A stretch of 64,000 bases of DNA from Saccharomonospora xinjiangensis XJ-54 (lineage in GTDB: Bacteria; Actinomycetota; Actinomycetes; Mycobacteriales; Pseudonocardiaceae), in contig NZ_JH636049.1 of the NCBI RefSeq assembly GCF_000258175.1, forward strand, positions 458,982 to 522,981, in the 5' to 3' direction. Position 1 is the first letter of the stretch. Each line of letters opens with the position of its first letter. This document shows positions 17,943-27,995 of this stretch, one piece after another. A program made the translations under genes and the position numbers. Under the pieces are notes generated by a model. The model searched no databases. It saw only the letters and a program-made list of their open reading frames with translations, and was not told where the DNA came from.

Positions 17943-20291
17943 TCACGAGGCCGAGGTCACGCGGTAGACGTCGTAGACGCCCTCGACGTTGCGAACCACC
18001 TTGAGCACGTGGCCCAGGTGTTTGGGATCGCCCATCTCGAACGTGAACCGGCTGACCGCGACGCGGTCGCGCGAGGTCGTGACGGACGCCGAGAGGATGT
18101 TGACACGCTCGTCGGCGAGCACCTTGGTGATGTCGGACAGCAGCCGGTGCCGGTCGAGTGCCTCGACCTGGATCGCCACGAGGAACACCGACGACTCCGT
18201 CGGCGCCCACTCGACATCGAGCAGCCGCTCCGGCTGCTTGCGGAGTTCGTCGGCGTTGGTGCAGTCCGTGCGGTGCACGCTGACGCCTCCACCCCTGGTC
18301 ACGAATCCGAGGATGTCGTCGCCGGGCACGGGTGTGCAGCAGCGCGCGAGCTTGGTCCAGATGTCGTCGGTCTGGCCCTTCACCACCACGCCGACGTCAC
18401 CGGTTCCCCGCCTGCGAGTGACGGTGGACGGCGTCGCGCGTTCGGCGAGTTCCTCCTCCGCCTCCTCGACTCCCCCGATGAGCGCCACCAGTCGCTGCAC
18501 GACGTGCTTGGCGCCGACCTGGTGCTCGCCGACGGCGGCGTAGAGGGAGCTGATGTCGGAGTGCCGCAGTTCCTTGGCGACCGCGCCCATCGTGTCGGCG
18601 GACACCAGCCGCTGAAGCGGAAGGCCGATCTTGCGGACCTCCTTGGCGATGGCCTCCTTACCTGCTTCGATGGCCTCGTCGCGGCGTTCCTTGGCGAACC
18701 ATTGCCGGATCTTCGCCTTGGCCTTCGGCGACGCGGCGAACGCCATCCAGTCGTGGCTGGGCCCCGCGCCCTCGGCTTTGGAGGTGAAGATCTCGACGAC
18801 CTCGCCGTTGTCGAGTTTGCGTTCCAGCGCGACGAGCCTGCCATTGACCCTCGCGCCGATGCAGCGGTGCCCGACCTCGGTGTGCACGGCGTAGGCGAAG
18901 TCCACCGGGGTCGATCCCACCGGCAACGTGATCACGTCGCCCTTCGGGGTGAAGACGAAGATCTCGCGGGTGGCGAGGTCATACCGCAGCGATTCGAGGA
19001 ACTCGCCGGGGTCGGCGGCCTCCCGTTGCCAGTCGAGGAGCTGGCGCATCCACGCCATCTCGTCGATGTCCACGGCGTTGCCGCGATGCGTGCCCTTCGT
19101 CTCCTTGTAGCGCCAGTGCGCCGCGATGCCGTACTCGGCGGTGCGGTGCATCTCGTGGGTGCGGATCTGCACTTCCAGCGGCTTGCCGTCCGGCCCGATC
19201 ACCGTGGTGTGCAGTGACTGGTACACACCGAACCGCGGCTGGGCGATGTAGTCCTTGAACCGCCCCGGCATCGGCTGCCACAGCGCGTGCACGACGCCCA
19301 TGGCGGCGTAGCAGTCACGCACCTCGTCCACCAGGATCCGCACACCGACCAGGTCGTGGATGTCGTCGAGGTCGCGGCCACGCACGATCATCTTCTGATG
19401 GATGGAGTAGTAGTGCTTGGGCCGTCCCTCCACCTTCGCGCTGAGGCGGGACTCCTCAAGCTGGCGGGTCAGCTCCCCGATGACCCACCGCAGGTAGGTG
19501 TCCCTGGACGGAGCCCGATCGGCCACCAGCCGCACGATCTCGTCGTACTTCTTCGGCTGGAGGATCGCGAACGCGAGGTCCTCCAGCTCCCATTTGACCG
19601 TGGCCATGCCGAGGCGGTGGGCCAGCGGCGCGAGTACCTCCAGGGTTTCCTTCGCCTTGCGTGCCTGCTTCTCCGGCGGCAGGAAACGCATGGTGCGCAT
19701 GTTGTGCAGGCGGTCGGCGAGCTTGATGACCAGCACCCTCGGGTCACGGGCCATCGCGATGACCATCTTGCGGATGGTCTCCGCCTCGGCCGCGGTGCCG
19801 AGCTTGACCTTGTCGAGTTTGGTGACCCCATCGACGAGCTGGGCGACCTTCTCGCCGAACTCGTCGGTGAGCTGCTCCACCGAGTAGCCGGTGTCCTCCA
19901 CGGTGTCGTGCAGCAACGCCGCCACGAGCGTGGTGGTGTCCATCCCCAGTTCGGCCAGGATCGTGGCGACCGCGAGTGGATGTGTGATGTAGGGGTCGCC
20001 GGATTTACGACGCTGGTCGCGGTGCAGCTCCTCCGCCACGTCGTAGGCACGCTGCAACAACGCCAGGTCGGCGCTCGGATGCAGTTCGCGGTGGATGACG
20101 GCCAGCGGTTCGAGAACCTGCTTCACCGGCGCGGGCCGCTGCGCGGTGATGCGGCGCGCCAGCCTGGCACGAACTCGCCGGGTGGCCGACGGCGCGCGCA
20201 CGGTGGCCCCTGGCGCTGCCTCCTGGCCGGCTTGGGTCGGCGCGCCGGCGTCCGAACGGGCAGCGACCACGGAATCAAGCTCCTGGCTCAC
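17943..20291 (-). CDS. rel: Bifunctional (p)ppGpp synthetase/hydrolase
   Basis: 782 aa, full-length long RSH protein. Order: HD hydrolase (HDTVEDT at 128-134), synthetase ([23 protein letters not shown]), TGS ([19 protein letters not shown]), zinc-finger/helical region ([15 protein letters not shown]) and C-terminal ACT domain ([20 protein letters not shown]). It makes and degrades the stringent-response alarmone. The GTG at 20291 is preferred because GGAGG lies five bases upstream; another GTG two codons earlier overlaps that site. Upstream apt and secDF, co-oriented, is the classic actinobacterial yajC-secD-secF-apt-rel order. Confidence 0.97.
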   Translation of the reverse strand: MSQELDSVVAARSDAGAPTQAGQEAAPGATVRAPSATRRVRARLARRITAQRPAPVKQVLEPLAVIHRELHPSADLALLQRAYDVAEELHRDQRRKSGDPYITHPLAVATILAELGMDTTTLVAALLHDTVEDTGYSVEQLTDEFGEKVAQLVDGVTKLDKVKLGTAAEAETIRKMVIAMARDPRVLVIKLADRLHNMRTMRFLPPEKQARKAKETLEVLAPLAHRLGMATVKWELEDLAFAILQPKKYDEIVRLVADRAPSRDTYLRWVIGELTRQLEESRLSAKVEGRPKHYYSIHQKMIVRGRDLDDIHDLVGVRILVDEVRDCYAAMGVVHALWQPMPGRFKDYIAQPRFGVYQSLHTTVIGPDGKPLEVQIRTHEMHRTAEYGIAAHWRYKETKGTHRGNAVDIDEMAWMRQLLDWQREAADPGEFLESLRYDLATREIFVFTPKGDVITLPVGSTPVDFAYAVHTEVGHRCIGARVNGRLVALERKLDNGEVVEIFTSKAEGAGPSHDWMAFAASPKAKAKIRQWFAKERRDEAIEAGKEAIAKEVRKIGLPLQRLVSADTMGAVAKELRHSDISSLYAAVGEHQVGAKHVVQRLVALIGGVEEAEEELAERATPSTVTRRRGTGDVGVVVKGQTDDIWTKLARCCTPVPGDDILGFVTRGGGVSVHRTDCTNADELRKQPERLLDVEWAPTESSVFLVAIQVEALDRHRLLSDITKVLADERVNILSASVTTSRDRVAVSRFTFEMGDPKHLGHVLKVVRNVEGVYDVYRVTSAS

Positions 20292-20462
20292 CCGCACCTC
20301 CAGCTCGTCACGCGACTGATGACGTCAAGCGTAACGCGCCACACGCCCGGGCTATGCCTGCGGGCGCACCGGAAAGGGCGGTACGCCGACAGCGGGCACC
20401 GGGATCAGGCCGGATGCCTCGATTCTCACCCCACGATCCGCGGGGTGCGGGTGAGCCGAAGG

Positions 20463-20990
20463 TCAGACCGCGCGCAGCGCGTGCACGGGCACGGCGCCGA
20501 GCAGCGAGCGGCCATTCAGGCTTTCCAGCTCCAGCACCACAGAGACCCCCGTCACGACGGCGCCCGCGCTGCGGAGCAGTTCGGCTGTGGCGGCCACCGT
20601 GCCGCCCGTGGCGAGGACGTCGTCCACGATCGCGACGCGCTCCCCCTCCCGCACCGAGCCTGTGGGCAACTCCAGCGTCGCCGTGCCGTACTCCAGGGCG
20701 TAGTCAACGCGGCCCGCGACGTCCGGCAGCTTGCCCGGCTTGCGGACCAGCGCCACCCCGAGTCCTCTGGCGTAGCCGAGCGCCGCTGCCAGCACGAACC
20801 CCCTGGCCTCGACGGCGGCGAGCCGGTCAACACCGTCGCCGACCTCCTCGCCGAGCGCCTCGATGACGCGGGCGAAGGCCTTCGCATCGCCGAAGAGAGG
20901 CGTCAGGTCGCGAAATAGCACGCCGGGTTCCGGGAAGTCCGGAATCTCGACGATGAGGTCGAGCGCCCGGTCGAGTTCGCTGCCGCTCAC
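20463..20990 (-). CDS. apt: Adenine phosphoribosyltransferase
   Basis: 175 aa. It converts adenine and PRPP to AMP. The PRPP-binding motif VAIVDDVLATGGT lies at 119-131, the substrate-binding EARGFVLAAALGYARG at 61-76, and the N-terminal FPEPGVLFRDLTPLF is typical. The GTG start overlaps the secF stop (GTGA), implying translational coupling. About 170 bp separate it from rel downstream; that gap contains a modest hairpin with arms CACCCC/GGGGTG (about 20430-20452). Confidence 0.96.
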   Translation of the reverse strand: MSGSELDRALDLIVEIPDFPEPGVLFRDLTPLFGDAKAFARVIEALGEEVGDGVDRLAAVEARGFVLAAALGYARGLGVALVRKPGKLPDVAGRVDYALEYGTATLELPTGSVREGERVAIVDDVLATGGTVAATAELLRSAGAVVTGVSVVLELESLNGRSLLGAVPVHALRAV

Positions 20991-22231
20991 CGCTTCCGCT
21001 TCCCCGTCGGGCGTGCGCCACGCCGCTCTTGCCCCGCCTTCGGGTGCCGCGCCGGCACGCTTGCCGCGGCGGCGTACGCCTTCTCGCGGCGCAATTCGGC
21101 GGCGAGCTGCTCGTCGTCACCGGGATTGAAGTCGTCGGCGAGGTCCGCCTCCGCACCACCCTCGACACCGAGCTTGCGAGCCTGGTTCTCCCTGCGAGCC
21201 CGCACCTTCTCCGCCTGCTTGCGGTAGCGGGGGTCCCGCATCTTGAACGCCACCAGCATCGGCGTGGCGAGGAGCACCGAGGACAGGGTTCCCGCGAGCA
21301 TGCCGGTGAGCAGCACCAGCGCGAGGTCCTGCAGCGTGCCCGAGCCGAGCAGCAGGTATCCGATCACCAGCAAGCCCACCACGGGCAGAAGCGCGATGAC
21401 GGACGTGTTGATCGAGCGCATCAGCGTCTGGTTCAGGGCGAGGTTCGCGGCCTCGGCGTAGGTGCGGCGCGTCAGGTTGAGGATGCCCCGGGTGTTCTCC
21501 TTGACCTTGTCGAACACCACCACGGTGTCGTACAGCGAGTAGCCGAGGATCGTCAGCAGCCCGATGGCGGTGGCCGGTGTCACCTCGAAGCCCACCAGAG
21601 CGTAGATACCCGCTGTGACCACGACGTCGTGCAGCAGAGCGACCAGTGCCGAGACGGCCATCCACGTCTCGAAGTAGAGGACGAGGAAGATCGCTACCAG
21701 CACGAGGAACACCGCGAGGGCGATCAGGGCCTGCCGGGAGATCTCGCCGCCCCAGGTCGCGCTCACCCTGCTGTCGCTGATCACCTGCTGGCTCGGCGTT
21801 CCCGACGCGTCGAGCGGTTGGAGCCGCTCGAACAGGGCCTGCTTGACCTCCTGGACCTCGTTCGGTTCCAGAGTCTCCGACCGCAACTGAATGGCGGCCG
21901 ACTCACCGACCCCGACCTGCTGGGTCTGGGCCGGGTTCGTGCCCATGACCTCGGCGAAGGCATCACCGGCCTCGCGGGTGGTGATCGGTCCGTCCGCACC
22001 GGTCGCCGGGAGCTGGATCTGGGTTCCGCCCTCGAACTCGATGCCGAAGTTGAATCCCTTCACGCCCATCGTGGCGAAACAGGCGATCACCAGGGCGCCG
22101 AAGAAGACGAACCACCGCTTGCGGTGACCGACGATGTCGAACGCGCCGGTGCCGGTGTAGAGGCGATGGAAGACCGATTGCTTCACGGGTGTATCGGATG
22201 CTGCGTTCGTGGTCGTCTCGGGCTTCGCCAC
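20987..22231 (-). CDS. secF: Protein translocase subunit SecF
   Basis: 414 aa. The first membrane helix is at about 38-58, followed by GFNFGIEFEGGTQIQL (the D2-type signature), a periplasmic P1 domain and five more helices including SLYDTVVVFDKVKENTR. SecDF uses the proton gradient to pull proteins through SecYEG. A long basic cytoplasmic C-terminus (about 330-414) ends in a lysine/arginine-rich tail, common in actinobacterial SecF. Starts 2 bp after the secD stop, and its end overlaps apt. Confidence 0.97.
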   Translation of the reverse strand: MAKPETTTNAASDTPVKQSVFHRLYTGTGAFDIVGHRKRWFVFFGALVIACFATMGVKGFNFGIEFEGGTQIQLPATGADGPITTREAGDAFAEVMGTNPAQTQQVGVGESAAIQLRSETLEPNEVQEVKQALFERLQPLDASGTPSQQVISDSRVSATWGGEISRQALIALAVFLVLVAIFLVLYFETWMAVSALVALLHDVVVTAGIYALVGFEVTPATAIGLLTILGYSLYDTVVVFDKVKENTRGILNLTRRTYAEAANLALNQTLMRSINTSVIALLPVVGLLVIGYLLLGSGTLQDLALVLLTGMLAGTLSSVLLATPMLVAFKMRDPRYRKQAEKVRARRENQARKLGVEGGAEADLADDFNPGDDEQLAAELRREKAYAAAASVPARHPKAGQERRGARPTGKRKR

Positions 22232-22232
22232 G

Positions 22233-24035
22233 TCACGCCTCCTTCACGGCAGTGCGAACCGCGGCTCGACGGCCTTCGCCGATGCGTTGCACCGCACCGA
22301 GACCGGAGAGCTTGGGACTCGACAGCTTCTTCGACCGGGACACCATCGCCACAAGAGGGTGCGTCACGAGGAACACCACGATCAGGTCCAGCACCGTGGA
22401 AAGACCGAGGGTGAAGGCGAAACCCTTCACCTCGCCCACCGCGAGCACATACAGCACCGCCGCGGCGAGGAACATGACCGCGTCGGAGGCGAGAATCGTC
22501 CTCCGCGCCTTCTCCCAGCCCCTCGGGACGGCCGATCGGAACGTTCTGCCTTCACGCATCTCGTCCTTCAACCGCTCGAAGTAGACGACGAAGGAGTCGG
22601 CGGTGACACCGACGGAGACGATGAAGCCGACGACGCCCGCGATGTCGAGCGTGTACCCGATCCACCGTCCGAGCAGGACCAGCACCGCGTAGACGATGAG
22701 CGCGGAGAGCGCGAGCGACAGGATTGTGAGCACGCCGAGAATGCGGTAGTAGAACAGGCAGTACACGAACACCAGTGCCAGGCCGACGGCGCCCGCGATG
22801 AGACCGGCCTCCAGGGTCGCGAGCCCCAGTGTCGCCGACACCGTGGTGGCGTCGGAGGACTCGAACGACAGCGGAAGCGAGCCGTACTTGAGGACGTCTG
22901 CCAGGTTCTTCGCCTCGGCCTGCGTGAACTGACCGGTGATCTGGGTGTCACCACCCGCGATGGCCTGGTTGATCGTCGGAGCCGAGACCACCTCGGTGTC
23001 GAGCACGAACGCCGCGCGCTGACCGATGTTCTGTGTGGTGAAGTCGGCCCACGTGTCCGCGCCCTGTCTGGTGAACGACAGGTTGACGACCCAGCCGCCC
23101 TCCTGCGTGTTGTAGACCGACGAGGCGTCGTCGATGGCGGTGCCCTGGAGGAACACCGGCGACAGAACGTACTTCTCGGTGCCGTCCTGGTCACACGCGA
23201 CGAGCGGGAGCTTCGGGTCGTCGTTGCCCGCCAGTGGGTCCAGCCCCCGCGCGTCACAGGTCAGCCGTGACAACGCCTCCTGCTGCGCCTGTTGCGCGAG
23301 CTGCATCGCGGCCGGGTCGGTGGGGTCCGCGGGCACGAGCGCCGGGTTCTGCCGCCACTCCTTGGCCTTCCGGATCTCCTCGGCGGCCTCTTCCTGGAGC
23401 GTCTGACCATCGCCCTTGTCGTCGTCGCCGCCGGGCTGCTGCGCGGGAACGCCGCCTGCCGGGCTGCCACCGCCGCCCTGGTCGCCGGAAGCGTCCTCAC
23501 CGCCGGAGGTACCGGAGTCCCCATCACCGGAAGCGCCGTCACCGCCCGACGTGCCGGAGTCCTCGCCGCCGGGCTTCTTCTCGGATTCCTGGCCCTCTCC
23601 CGGCGTCGTACCCGCGTCAGCGCCTGCGTCCGGCTGCTGCATCCCGGCCTGCCCCGCGGGGACCGCCGCGATGACCTGACGGAAGCCCAGTTTCGCCGTC
23701 TGCCCAAGCGTCTTCGCCTGCTCGCCCTGGTCGCCGGGGACCGTGATGACGACGTTGCTGCCGTCGAGCACGACCTCGGCACCGCTGACGCCGATGCCGT
23801 TCACCCGGTTCTCGATGATTTGGCGAGCCTGCTGAAGTTGCTCCCGCGACGGTTCGGAACCGTCCGGCGTCCTCGCCGTCAGGGTGACCCGTGTCCCGCC
23901 CTTGAGGTCGATTCCGAGCTTGGGTGCCGCGTTGCCGTCGCCGGTGAAGAACACCAGCGAATACAACGCGGCGACGATCACGACGAAAAACGCGAAGTAG
24001 CGTCCCGGGCGAATCTGCCCGGCCGGAGGTGCCAC
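22233..24035 (-). CDS. secD: Protein translocase subunit SecD
   Basis: 600 aa. First transmembrane helix at about 12-30, then GIDLKGGTRVTL (41-52), the periplasmic P1 domain, and the C-terminal membrane domain with GVTADSFVVYFERLKDEMREG in two parts. Between residues about 133 and 212 lies a glycine/serine/aspartate/glutamate-rich insertion with an imperfect internal duplication (GTSGG-(D/E)-x-ASGD twice). It falls within the exported P1 region and is probably disordered. Works with SecF and YajC at the translocon. GTG start, with secF 2 bp downstream. Confidence 0.97.
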   Translation of the reverse strand: MAPPAGQIRPGRYFAFFVVIVAALYSLVFFTGDGNAAPKLGIDLKGGTRVTLTARTPDGSEPSREQLQQARQIIENRVNGIGVSGAEVVLDGSNVVITVPGDQGEQAKTLGQTAKLGFRQVIAAVPAGQAGMQQPDAGADAGTTPGEGQESEKKPGGEDSGTSGGDGASGDGDSGTSGGEDASGDQGGGGSPAGGVPAQQPGGDDDKGDGQTLQEEAAEEIRKAKEWRQNPALVPADPTDPAAMQLAQQAQQEALSRLTCDARGLDPLAGNDDPKLPLVACDQDGTEKYVLSPVFLQGTAIDDASSVYNTQEGGWVVNLSFTRQGADTWADFTTQNIGQRAAFVLDTEVVSAPTINQAIAGGDTQITGQFTQAEAKNLADVLKYGSLPLSFESSDATTVSATLGLATLEAGLIAGAVGLALVFVYCLFYYRILGVLTILSLALSALIVYAVLVLLGRWIGYTLDIAGVVGFIVSVGVTADSFVVYFERLKDEMREGRTFRSAVPRGWEKARRTILASDAVMFLAAAVLYVLAVGEVKGFAFTLGLSTVLDLIVVFLVTHPLVAMVSRSKKLSSPKLSGLGAVQRIGEGRRAAVRTAVKEA

Positions 24036-24234
24036 GGTCGGTCGCTCTCCTCGAATGGTCCGACGGCTTGACGAGTCGCAGGCGGGTCACACACCGCGAG
24101 GTAGCGAACGCGCCCAGCACCGAGACCTTACTCGGGGCTGGGCGAGCGCCACACACTACCCGCGCTGGCGGATCGGGCAACGCTCACGGCGCACGCCTCC
24201 CGCCACGGTGCGCGGTGTGGTTGACGAGGCCGGG

Positions 24235-24675
24235 TTACTTCTTGCCGTGCTCGACGGAAGAGGCCACCTGCGCGTCCGCGCCTGCCTTCTCGGCATCGGC
24301 CGAGCCGTTCCCGTCCTTCGAGTCCTCCGCCGTGGAGTCCGAGGCGGGGGTCGCCGTGACGGTCTCCTCGTCGTCCTCCGACGTGTCCGTGTCGGCCATC
24401 TCGGAGTCGGTGGTCGGCACGATGCGCTCACGCACGGCCTGACGCAGCCAGGTCGTCACCACGCCCTCGGCGATCTCCAGGTCGATGGTGGTGTCGTCGC
24501 TCGCGTCGGCGACCGTCGCGTACAGACCTGATGTGGTCATCACGCGGTCACCCGCGGTCAGGCTGCTCTGCATCTCCTGCTGCTCGGCCATGAGCTTCTT
24601 CTGCTTGCGCGTGCTCAGGATGAGCGGCAGCGCGACGACGAGCATCAACAGCAGCGGCAGGATAAGGCCGTCCAT
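24235..24675 (-). CDS. yajC: Preprotein translocase subunit YajC
   Basis: 146 aa. The N-terminal transmembrane helix (about 3-20, GLILPLLLMLVVALPLIL) is followed by the family signature STRKQKKLMAEQQEMQSSL (21-39) and the cytoplasmic domain LTAGDRVMTTSGLYATV. The last 55 residues are an acidic, Ser/Thr-rich disordered tail. The ATG at 24675 has GGAG upstream; the longer frame is not family-like. Accessory subunit of SecDF, encoded in the conserved ruvB-yajC-secD-secF order. A gap of about 200 bp separates it from secD. Confidence 0.93.
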   Translation of the reverse strand: MDGLILPLLLMLVVALPLILSTRKQKKLMAEQQEMQSSLTAGDRVMTTSGLYATVADASDDTTIDLEIAEGVVTTWLRQAVRERIVPTTDSEMADTDTSEDDEETVTATPASDSTAEDSKDGNGSADAEKAGADAQVASSVEHGKK

Positions 24676-24803
24676 GGTTCTCCATTCGCAGACGCCGCCT
24701 GTGGTGGAGCGTGACGTCCGAGTTGTGTCCGGATGTGCTGTTTTCGAGTGTGCCAGGTGCTGATGAGAAATCGAGCACCGGTGGCGCACACCTCGGCATC
24801 CCC

Positions 24804-25889
24804 TTAGTCGAACAGGGACTGCGACGTGGCGTCAAGCCCTCCCGTGTTGTCGGGAGGCCGCAGCCCGAGGTGTTCCCACGCCAACCCGGTGGCGACCCGG
24901 CCCCGTGGCGTCCGCGCGAGCATACCCGCACGCACGAGATACGGCTCACACACCTCTTCGACCGTGGTGGGCTCCTCGCCGACGGCGACCGCGAGGGTGG
25001 ACACGCCGACCGGCCCGCCGTTGAAGGACCGCACCAGCGCGCCGAGCACTTCCCTGTCGAGCCGGTCGAGGCCGAGTTCGTCCACGTCGTACACCTCAAG
25101 CGCGGCCCGCACGACCGGCAACGTGGCCACGCCGTCGGCGCGCACCTCGGCGTAGTCGCGGACCCGGCGCAGCAGCCGGTTGGCGATACGCGGCGTCCCT
25201 CGTGAGCGCCGGGCGATCTCGGCGCTGCCCTCGACGTCGATGTCGATGCCGAGAATTGACGCCGAGCGCCGGAGCACCTGCTCCAGCTCGGCAGGACTGT
25301 AGAACTCCATCTGTCCCGTGAACCCGAACCGGTCGCGCAGCGGTCCGGTGAGCGCACCCGAGCGCGTCGTCGCCCCGACGAGCGTGAACGGCGGGATCTC
25401 CAGCGGGATGCTCGTGGCGCCGGGCCCCTTGCCCACCACGACGTCAACGCGGAAATCCTCCATCGCGAGATACAGCATCTCCTCGGCGGGCCTGGCGATG
25501 CGGTGGATCTCGTCGATGAACAGCACGTCGCCCTCGGCGAGGTTCGACAGCATCGCGGCGAGATCGCCTGCCCGCTCCAGCGCGGGACCCGACGTGATGC
25601 GGATGGCGGCGTCGAGTTCCGCGGCGATGATCATGGCAAGGCTCGTCTTGCCCAGCCCCGGAGGGCCGGAGAGCAGGACGTGGTCGGGAGCGACCCTGCG
25701 CCTGCGCGCGCTCTCCAGCACCAGTTCCAACTGCTCGCGAACGCGTGGCTGGCCGACGAACTCGGACAGTCTCCGTGGCCGCAGAGCTGTCTCGACCTCG
25801 CGCTCCCCCGTCTGAACCACCGCCGACAGCGGAGGCTCGACCGAGACAGGGTCGGCATCCCAGTGCTGCTCGGTCATGTCGTCGTGCAC
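24804..25889 (-). CDS. ruvB: Holliday junction branch migration ATPase RuvB
   Basis: 361 aa. Walker [10 protein letters not shown] at 75-83, Walker [11 protein letters not shown], sensor 1 [18 protein letters not shown], and C-terminal winged helix ([13 protein letters not shown] end). A hexameric motor that, with RuvA, drives Holliday junction migration. A GTG start at 25889 with GAGG upstream is used; an ATG four codons later is also possible. Last gene of the ruvC-ruvA-ruvB operon, 10 bp after ruvA. Confidence 0.97.
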   Translation of the reverse strand: MHDDMTEQHWDADPVSVEPPLSAVVQTGEREVETALRPRRLSEFVGQPRVREQLELVLESARRRRVAPDHVLLSGPPGLGKTSLAMIIAAELDAAIRITSGPALERAGDLAAMLSNLAEGDVLFIDEIHRIARPAEEMLYLAMEDFRVDVVVGKGPGATSIPLEIPPFTLVGATTRSGALTGPLRDRFGFTGQMEFYSPAELEQVLRRSASILGIDIDVEGSAEIARRSRGTPRIANRLLRRVRDYAEVRADGVATLPVVRAALEVYDVDELGLDRLDREVLGALVRSFNGGPVGVSTLAVAVGEEPTTVEEVCEPYLVRAGMLARTPRGRVATGLAWEHLGLRPPDNTGGLDATSQSLFD

Positions 25890-25899
25890 GCCGCTGGCC

Positions 25900-26502
25900 T
25901 CACTTCTTCCTGCCGAGCACGGCCAGAGCCGCCCTCAGCATCCGGGACGTGTCGCCGGGCGCGTCGGGCGTCGCCACCCTGTCCACGGCCTGTTCCGCCT
26001 GTTTCGCCGTGAAGCCGAGGCCCACCAGCGCCTCGACCACGTCCGCGCGCACCGCGTTACCCGCCGCGCGCGACTCCACCTGCCCATCGCCGCCGGACAA
26101 CGGCGCGGATACCTTGTCGCGCAGTTCGATGATCAGCCGTTCCGCGCCCTTGCGGCCGATGCCGGGCACCTGGGTGAGCATCGTGATGTTGCCGTCCGAC
26201 AACGCGAGCCGCAGTTTCTCGGGCTCCAGCACCGCGAGCGCCGCGAGCGCGAGCCGGGGACCGATGCCCGACACCGTCTGGAGCAGCCCGAACAGTTCCC
26301 GGGAGTCCGCGTCGGCGAACCCGAACAGGGTCAGCGCGTCCTCCCGCACCACGAGTGTCGTGTGGAGGTGCGCCTCCGTGCCCCTGCGAAGCGTCGCGAG
26401 CGTGGCGGGAACCGCCTGGACGGCGAATCCCACGCCGCCGACCTCGATCACCGCGTGATCGAGCCCCACCGACAGCACCTCACCGCGTACCGAGGAGATC
26501 AT
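25900..26502 (-). CDS. ruvA: Holliday junction DNA-binding protein RuvA
   Basis: 200 aa. N-terminal OB domain ([20 protein letters not shown]), helix-hairpin-helix pairs ([17 protein letters not shown] and [16 protein letters not shown]) and a C-terminal domain that contacts RuvB ([18 protein letters not shown]). A tetramer that recognises four-way junctions. ATG start overlapping the ruvC stop (ATGA). Confidence 0.97.
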   Translation of the reverse strand: MISSVRGEVLSVGLDHAVIEVGGVGFAVQAVPATLATLRRGTEAHLHTTLVVREDALTLFGFADADSRELFGLLQTVSGIGPRLALAALAVLEPEKLRLALSDGNITMLTQVPGIGRKGAERLIIELRDKVSAPLSGGDGQVESRAAGNAVRADVVEALVGLGFTAKQAEQAVDRVATPDAPGDTSRMLRAALAVLGRKK

Positions 26503-27095
26503 GATGTCAATCCCGTCCCTGTCCTGTCGTCACGCCGCCGTGCCGCCGCCTCGGCCAGCCTTGCTCTGTGGGTGCGGGCCAGCTCCGCCGCCTTCGCCTC
26601 GGCCTCAGCCAGCCGGGCCCGCATCGGCTCCCTCCACAAGTGACAGATCGCGAGGGCGAGCGCGTCGGCGGCGTCCGCGGGGCTCGGCGCCTTCGCCAAC
26701 CGCAGGAGCCGGGTCACCATCGTGGTCACCTGCGCCTTGTCGGCACGGCCCGAACCCGTCACCGCGGCCTTCACCTCGCTCGGCGTGTGAAACGCGACGG
26801 GGAGGTTCCGCCGGGCCGCGCAGACCGCCACCACGCCGCTGACCTGGGCCGTGCCCATGACGGTGCGGACGTTGTGCTGGCTGAAGACCCGCTCGATCGC
26901 CACGACCTCCGGGGTGTGGGTGTCGAGCCAGGCGTCCACCGCCTCGCTGACCTGCAACAGCCGTCGCGGGAGGGCGGCATCGACAGGGGTTCGCACCACG
27001 TCCACGGCCACGCAGGACACGGACCGGCCCAGCCCGCCGTCCACGACCCCGAGGCCGCACCGGGTCAACCCGGGGTCAACACCCAGCACGCGCAC
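26499..27095 (-). CDS. ruvC: Holliday junction resolvase RuvC
   Basis: 198 aa. Catalytic acidic residues visible in [10 protein letters not shown] (D7), [10 protein letters not shown] (E near 68) and [12 protein letters not shown] (D near 141/144). It nicks Holliday junctions symmetrically. The C-terminal 25 residues form a basic arginine-rich extension ([18 protein letters not shown]), a little longer than the E. coli protein. First gene of the ruvCAB operon; the GTG start is downstream of a spacer containing 21-bp repeat units. Confidence 0.97.
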   Translation of the reverse strand: MRVLGVDPGLTRCGLGVVDGGLGRSVSCVAVDVVRTPVDAALPRRLLQVSEAVDAWLDTHTPEVVAIERVFSQHNVRTVMGTAQVSGVVAVCAARRNLPVAFHTPSEVKAAVTGSGRADKAQVTTMVTRLLRLAKAPSPADAADALALAICHLWREPMRARLAEAEAKAAELARTHRARLAEAAARRRDDRTGTGLTS

Positions 27096-27215
27096 GAGGT
27101 CAGTCCTTTCCCGCGAACATCAGTTCGATGTCGAAGGCTACCGTCCCACCCCGTCCGCTCCGCAGGAGAACACGCCGCCGCCCCCGGCGTCGTCCCACGC
27201 GAGACGCCCCGTTCC

Positions 27216-27343
27216 GTGTCCGCAGTCTATGTACGGGCGTTGGCACCGCACGGCGCAAACACGCGCGGGAGGTGCCAACACGCGTGCGAGAAGTGCGGAC
27301 ACGGCGCGGGAAGTGCCGACGCCCGCGCGAGAGGTGCGGACAC
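27216..27343 (-). repeat. Second 21-bp repeat array, after the DUF4262 gene stop
   Basis: Read on the minus strand, units start at 27343 (GTGTCCGCAC then CTCTCGCGCGG), 27322 (GCGTCGGCAC then TTCCCGCGCCG) and about 27302 (TGTCCGCAC then TTCTCGCACGC), then a more diverged TGTTGGCAC unit near 27280. The first unit begins 20 bp beyond the stop of the DUF4262 gene and reads in its direction. At the other edge, 27216-27236 carries one unit in the opposite orientation (GTGTCCGCAG then TCTATGTACGG), so the array has a partly mirrored layout although the flanking genes are in tandem. Confidence 0.85.
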
Positions 27344-27363
27344 GGCGGGAGTCCGATGTGGAT

Positions 27364-27903
27364 TCAGGGGCCGTTGACGCCGGGCGTCCAGTTCTCCGGT
27401 TCCCCGCTCACCGTGAGCACCGGCTGCCATTGCGCGAACCCCTCGGGTGCGCCCTCGCTCCACGGCCAGAACCCGTCCGGCGTCGGAACGATGATCTGCA
27501 CCGCGGGGAAGTCTCCCTCGGGATAGACGAGGAACGCACTGCCGAAGAACTCCGGATAGTGCCCCTGTGCCACCTTCTCGAACGTCACGGGCACGCCGTC
27601 GAAGAAGTCGTCGTAGAGCCCGCCGTGAGTGAACCTCTCCCCCGTCGCGGCACGGTCCACATAGGCGTCCAGCAGCACCGTCGCCATCTCCTGGGGAAGC
27701 CCGACCACGACCGCCTCCGGAATACCGTGCATGGCCCACGCACAGACCGTGAAGGCGTATCCCGCACCGCGTTCGTCGGCAGGCACGGCGACCACCGCGT
27801 TACCGCGTTGCTCCGCCTGCGCGACGATCCACTCCCTCAGGCGCTGGTCAGAATCCGGTTCGTGGTCGTTGTCGATGACGGTGTCCGCAGTCACGGCCGA
27901 CAT
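27364..27903 (-). CDS. DUF4262 domain protein
   Basis: 179 aa, soluble. The DUF4262 pattern is recognisable: an early GNAVVAVPADERGAGYAFTVCAW strand-helix in two parts, GIPEAVVVGLPQEMATVLLD, a GERFTHGGLYDDFFDGVPVTF middle and YPEFFGSAFLVYPEGDFPAVQI with a conserved WPW near the C-terminus. The family has no established function, though members are often small cytoplasmic proteins. It stands alone between yebC and ruvC. Its stop is followed by a 21-bp repeat array. Confidence 0.78.
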   Translation of the reverse strand: MSAVTADTVIDNDHEPDSDQRLREWIVAQAEQRGNAVVAVPADERGAGYAFTVCAWAMHGIPEAVVVGLPQEMATVLLDAYVDRAATGERFTHGGLYDDFFDGVPVTFEKVAQGHYPEFFGSAFLVYPEGDFPAVQIIVPTPDGFWPWSEGAPEGFAQWQPVLTVSGEPENWTPGVNGP

Positions 27904-27995
27904 TGTGCCGCATCACCGGGCACGGACACGACAGGCATGCCGCGCGTCTCCCGCGCCGTCCAGCACCCGCCGTGTCCCGCCTCCCACGGTCCGGT

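Noticed and set aside
20430..20452. Strong terminator between apt and rel
   Set aside because: The stem is only about six base pairs with no T run; kept as a weak note in the apt entry.
26501..27377. Plus-strand frames opposite ruvC and through the second repeat array
   Set aside because: Shadows of ruvC extended by the open array sequence; no start context or domain.
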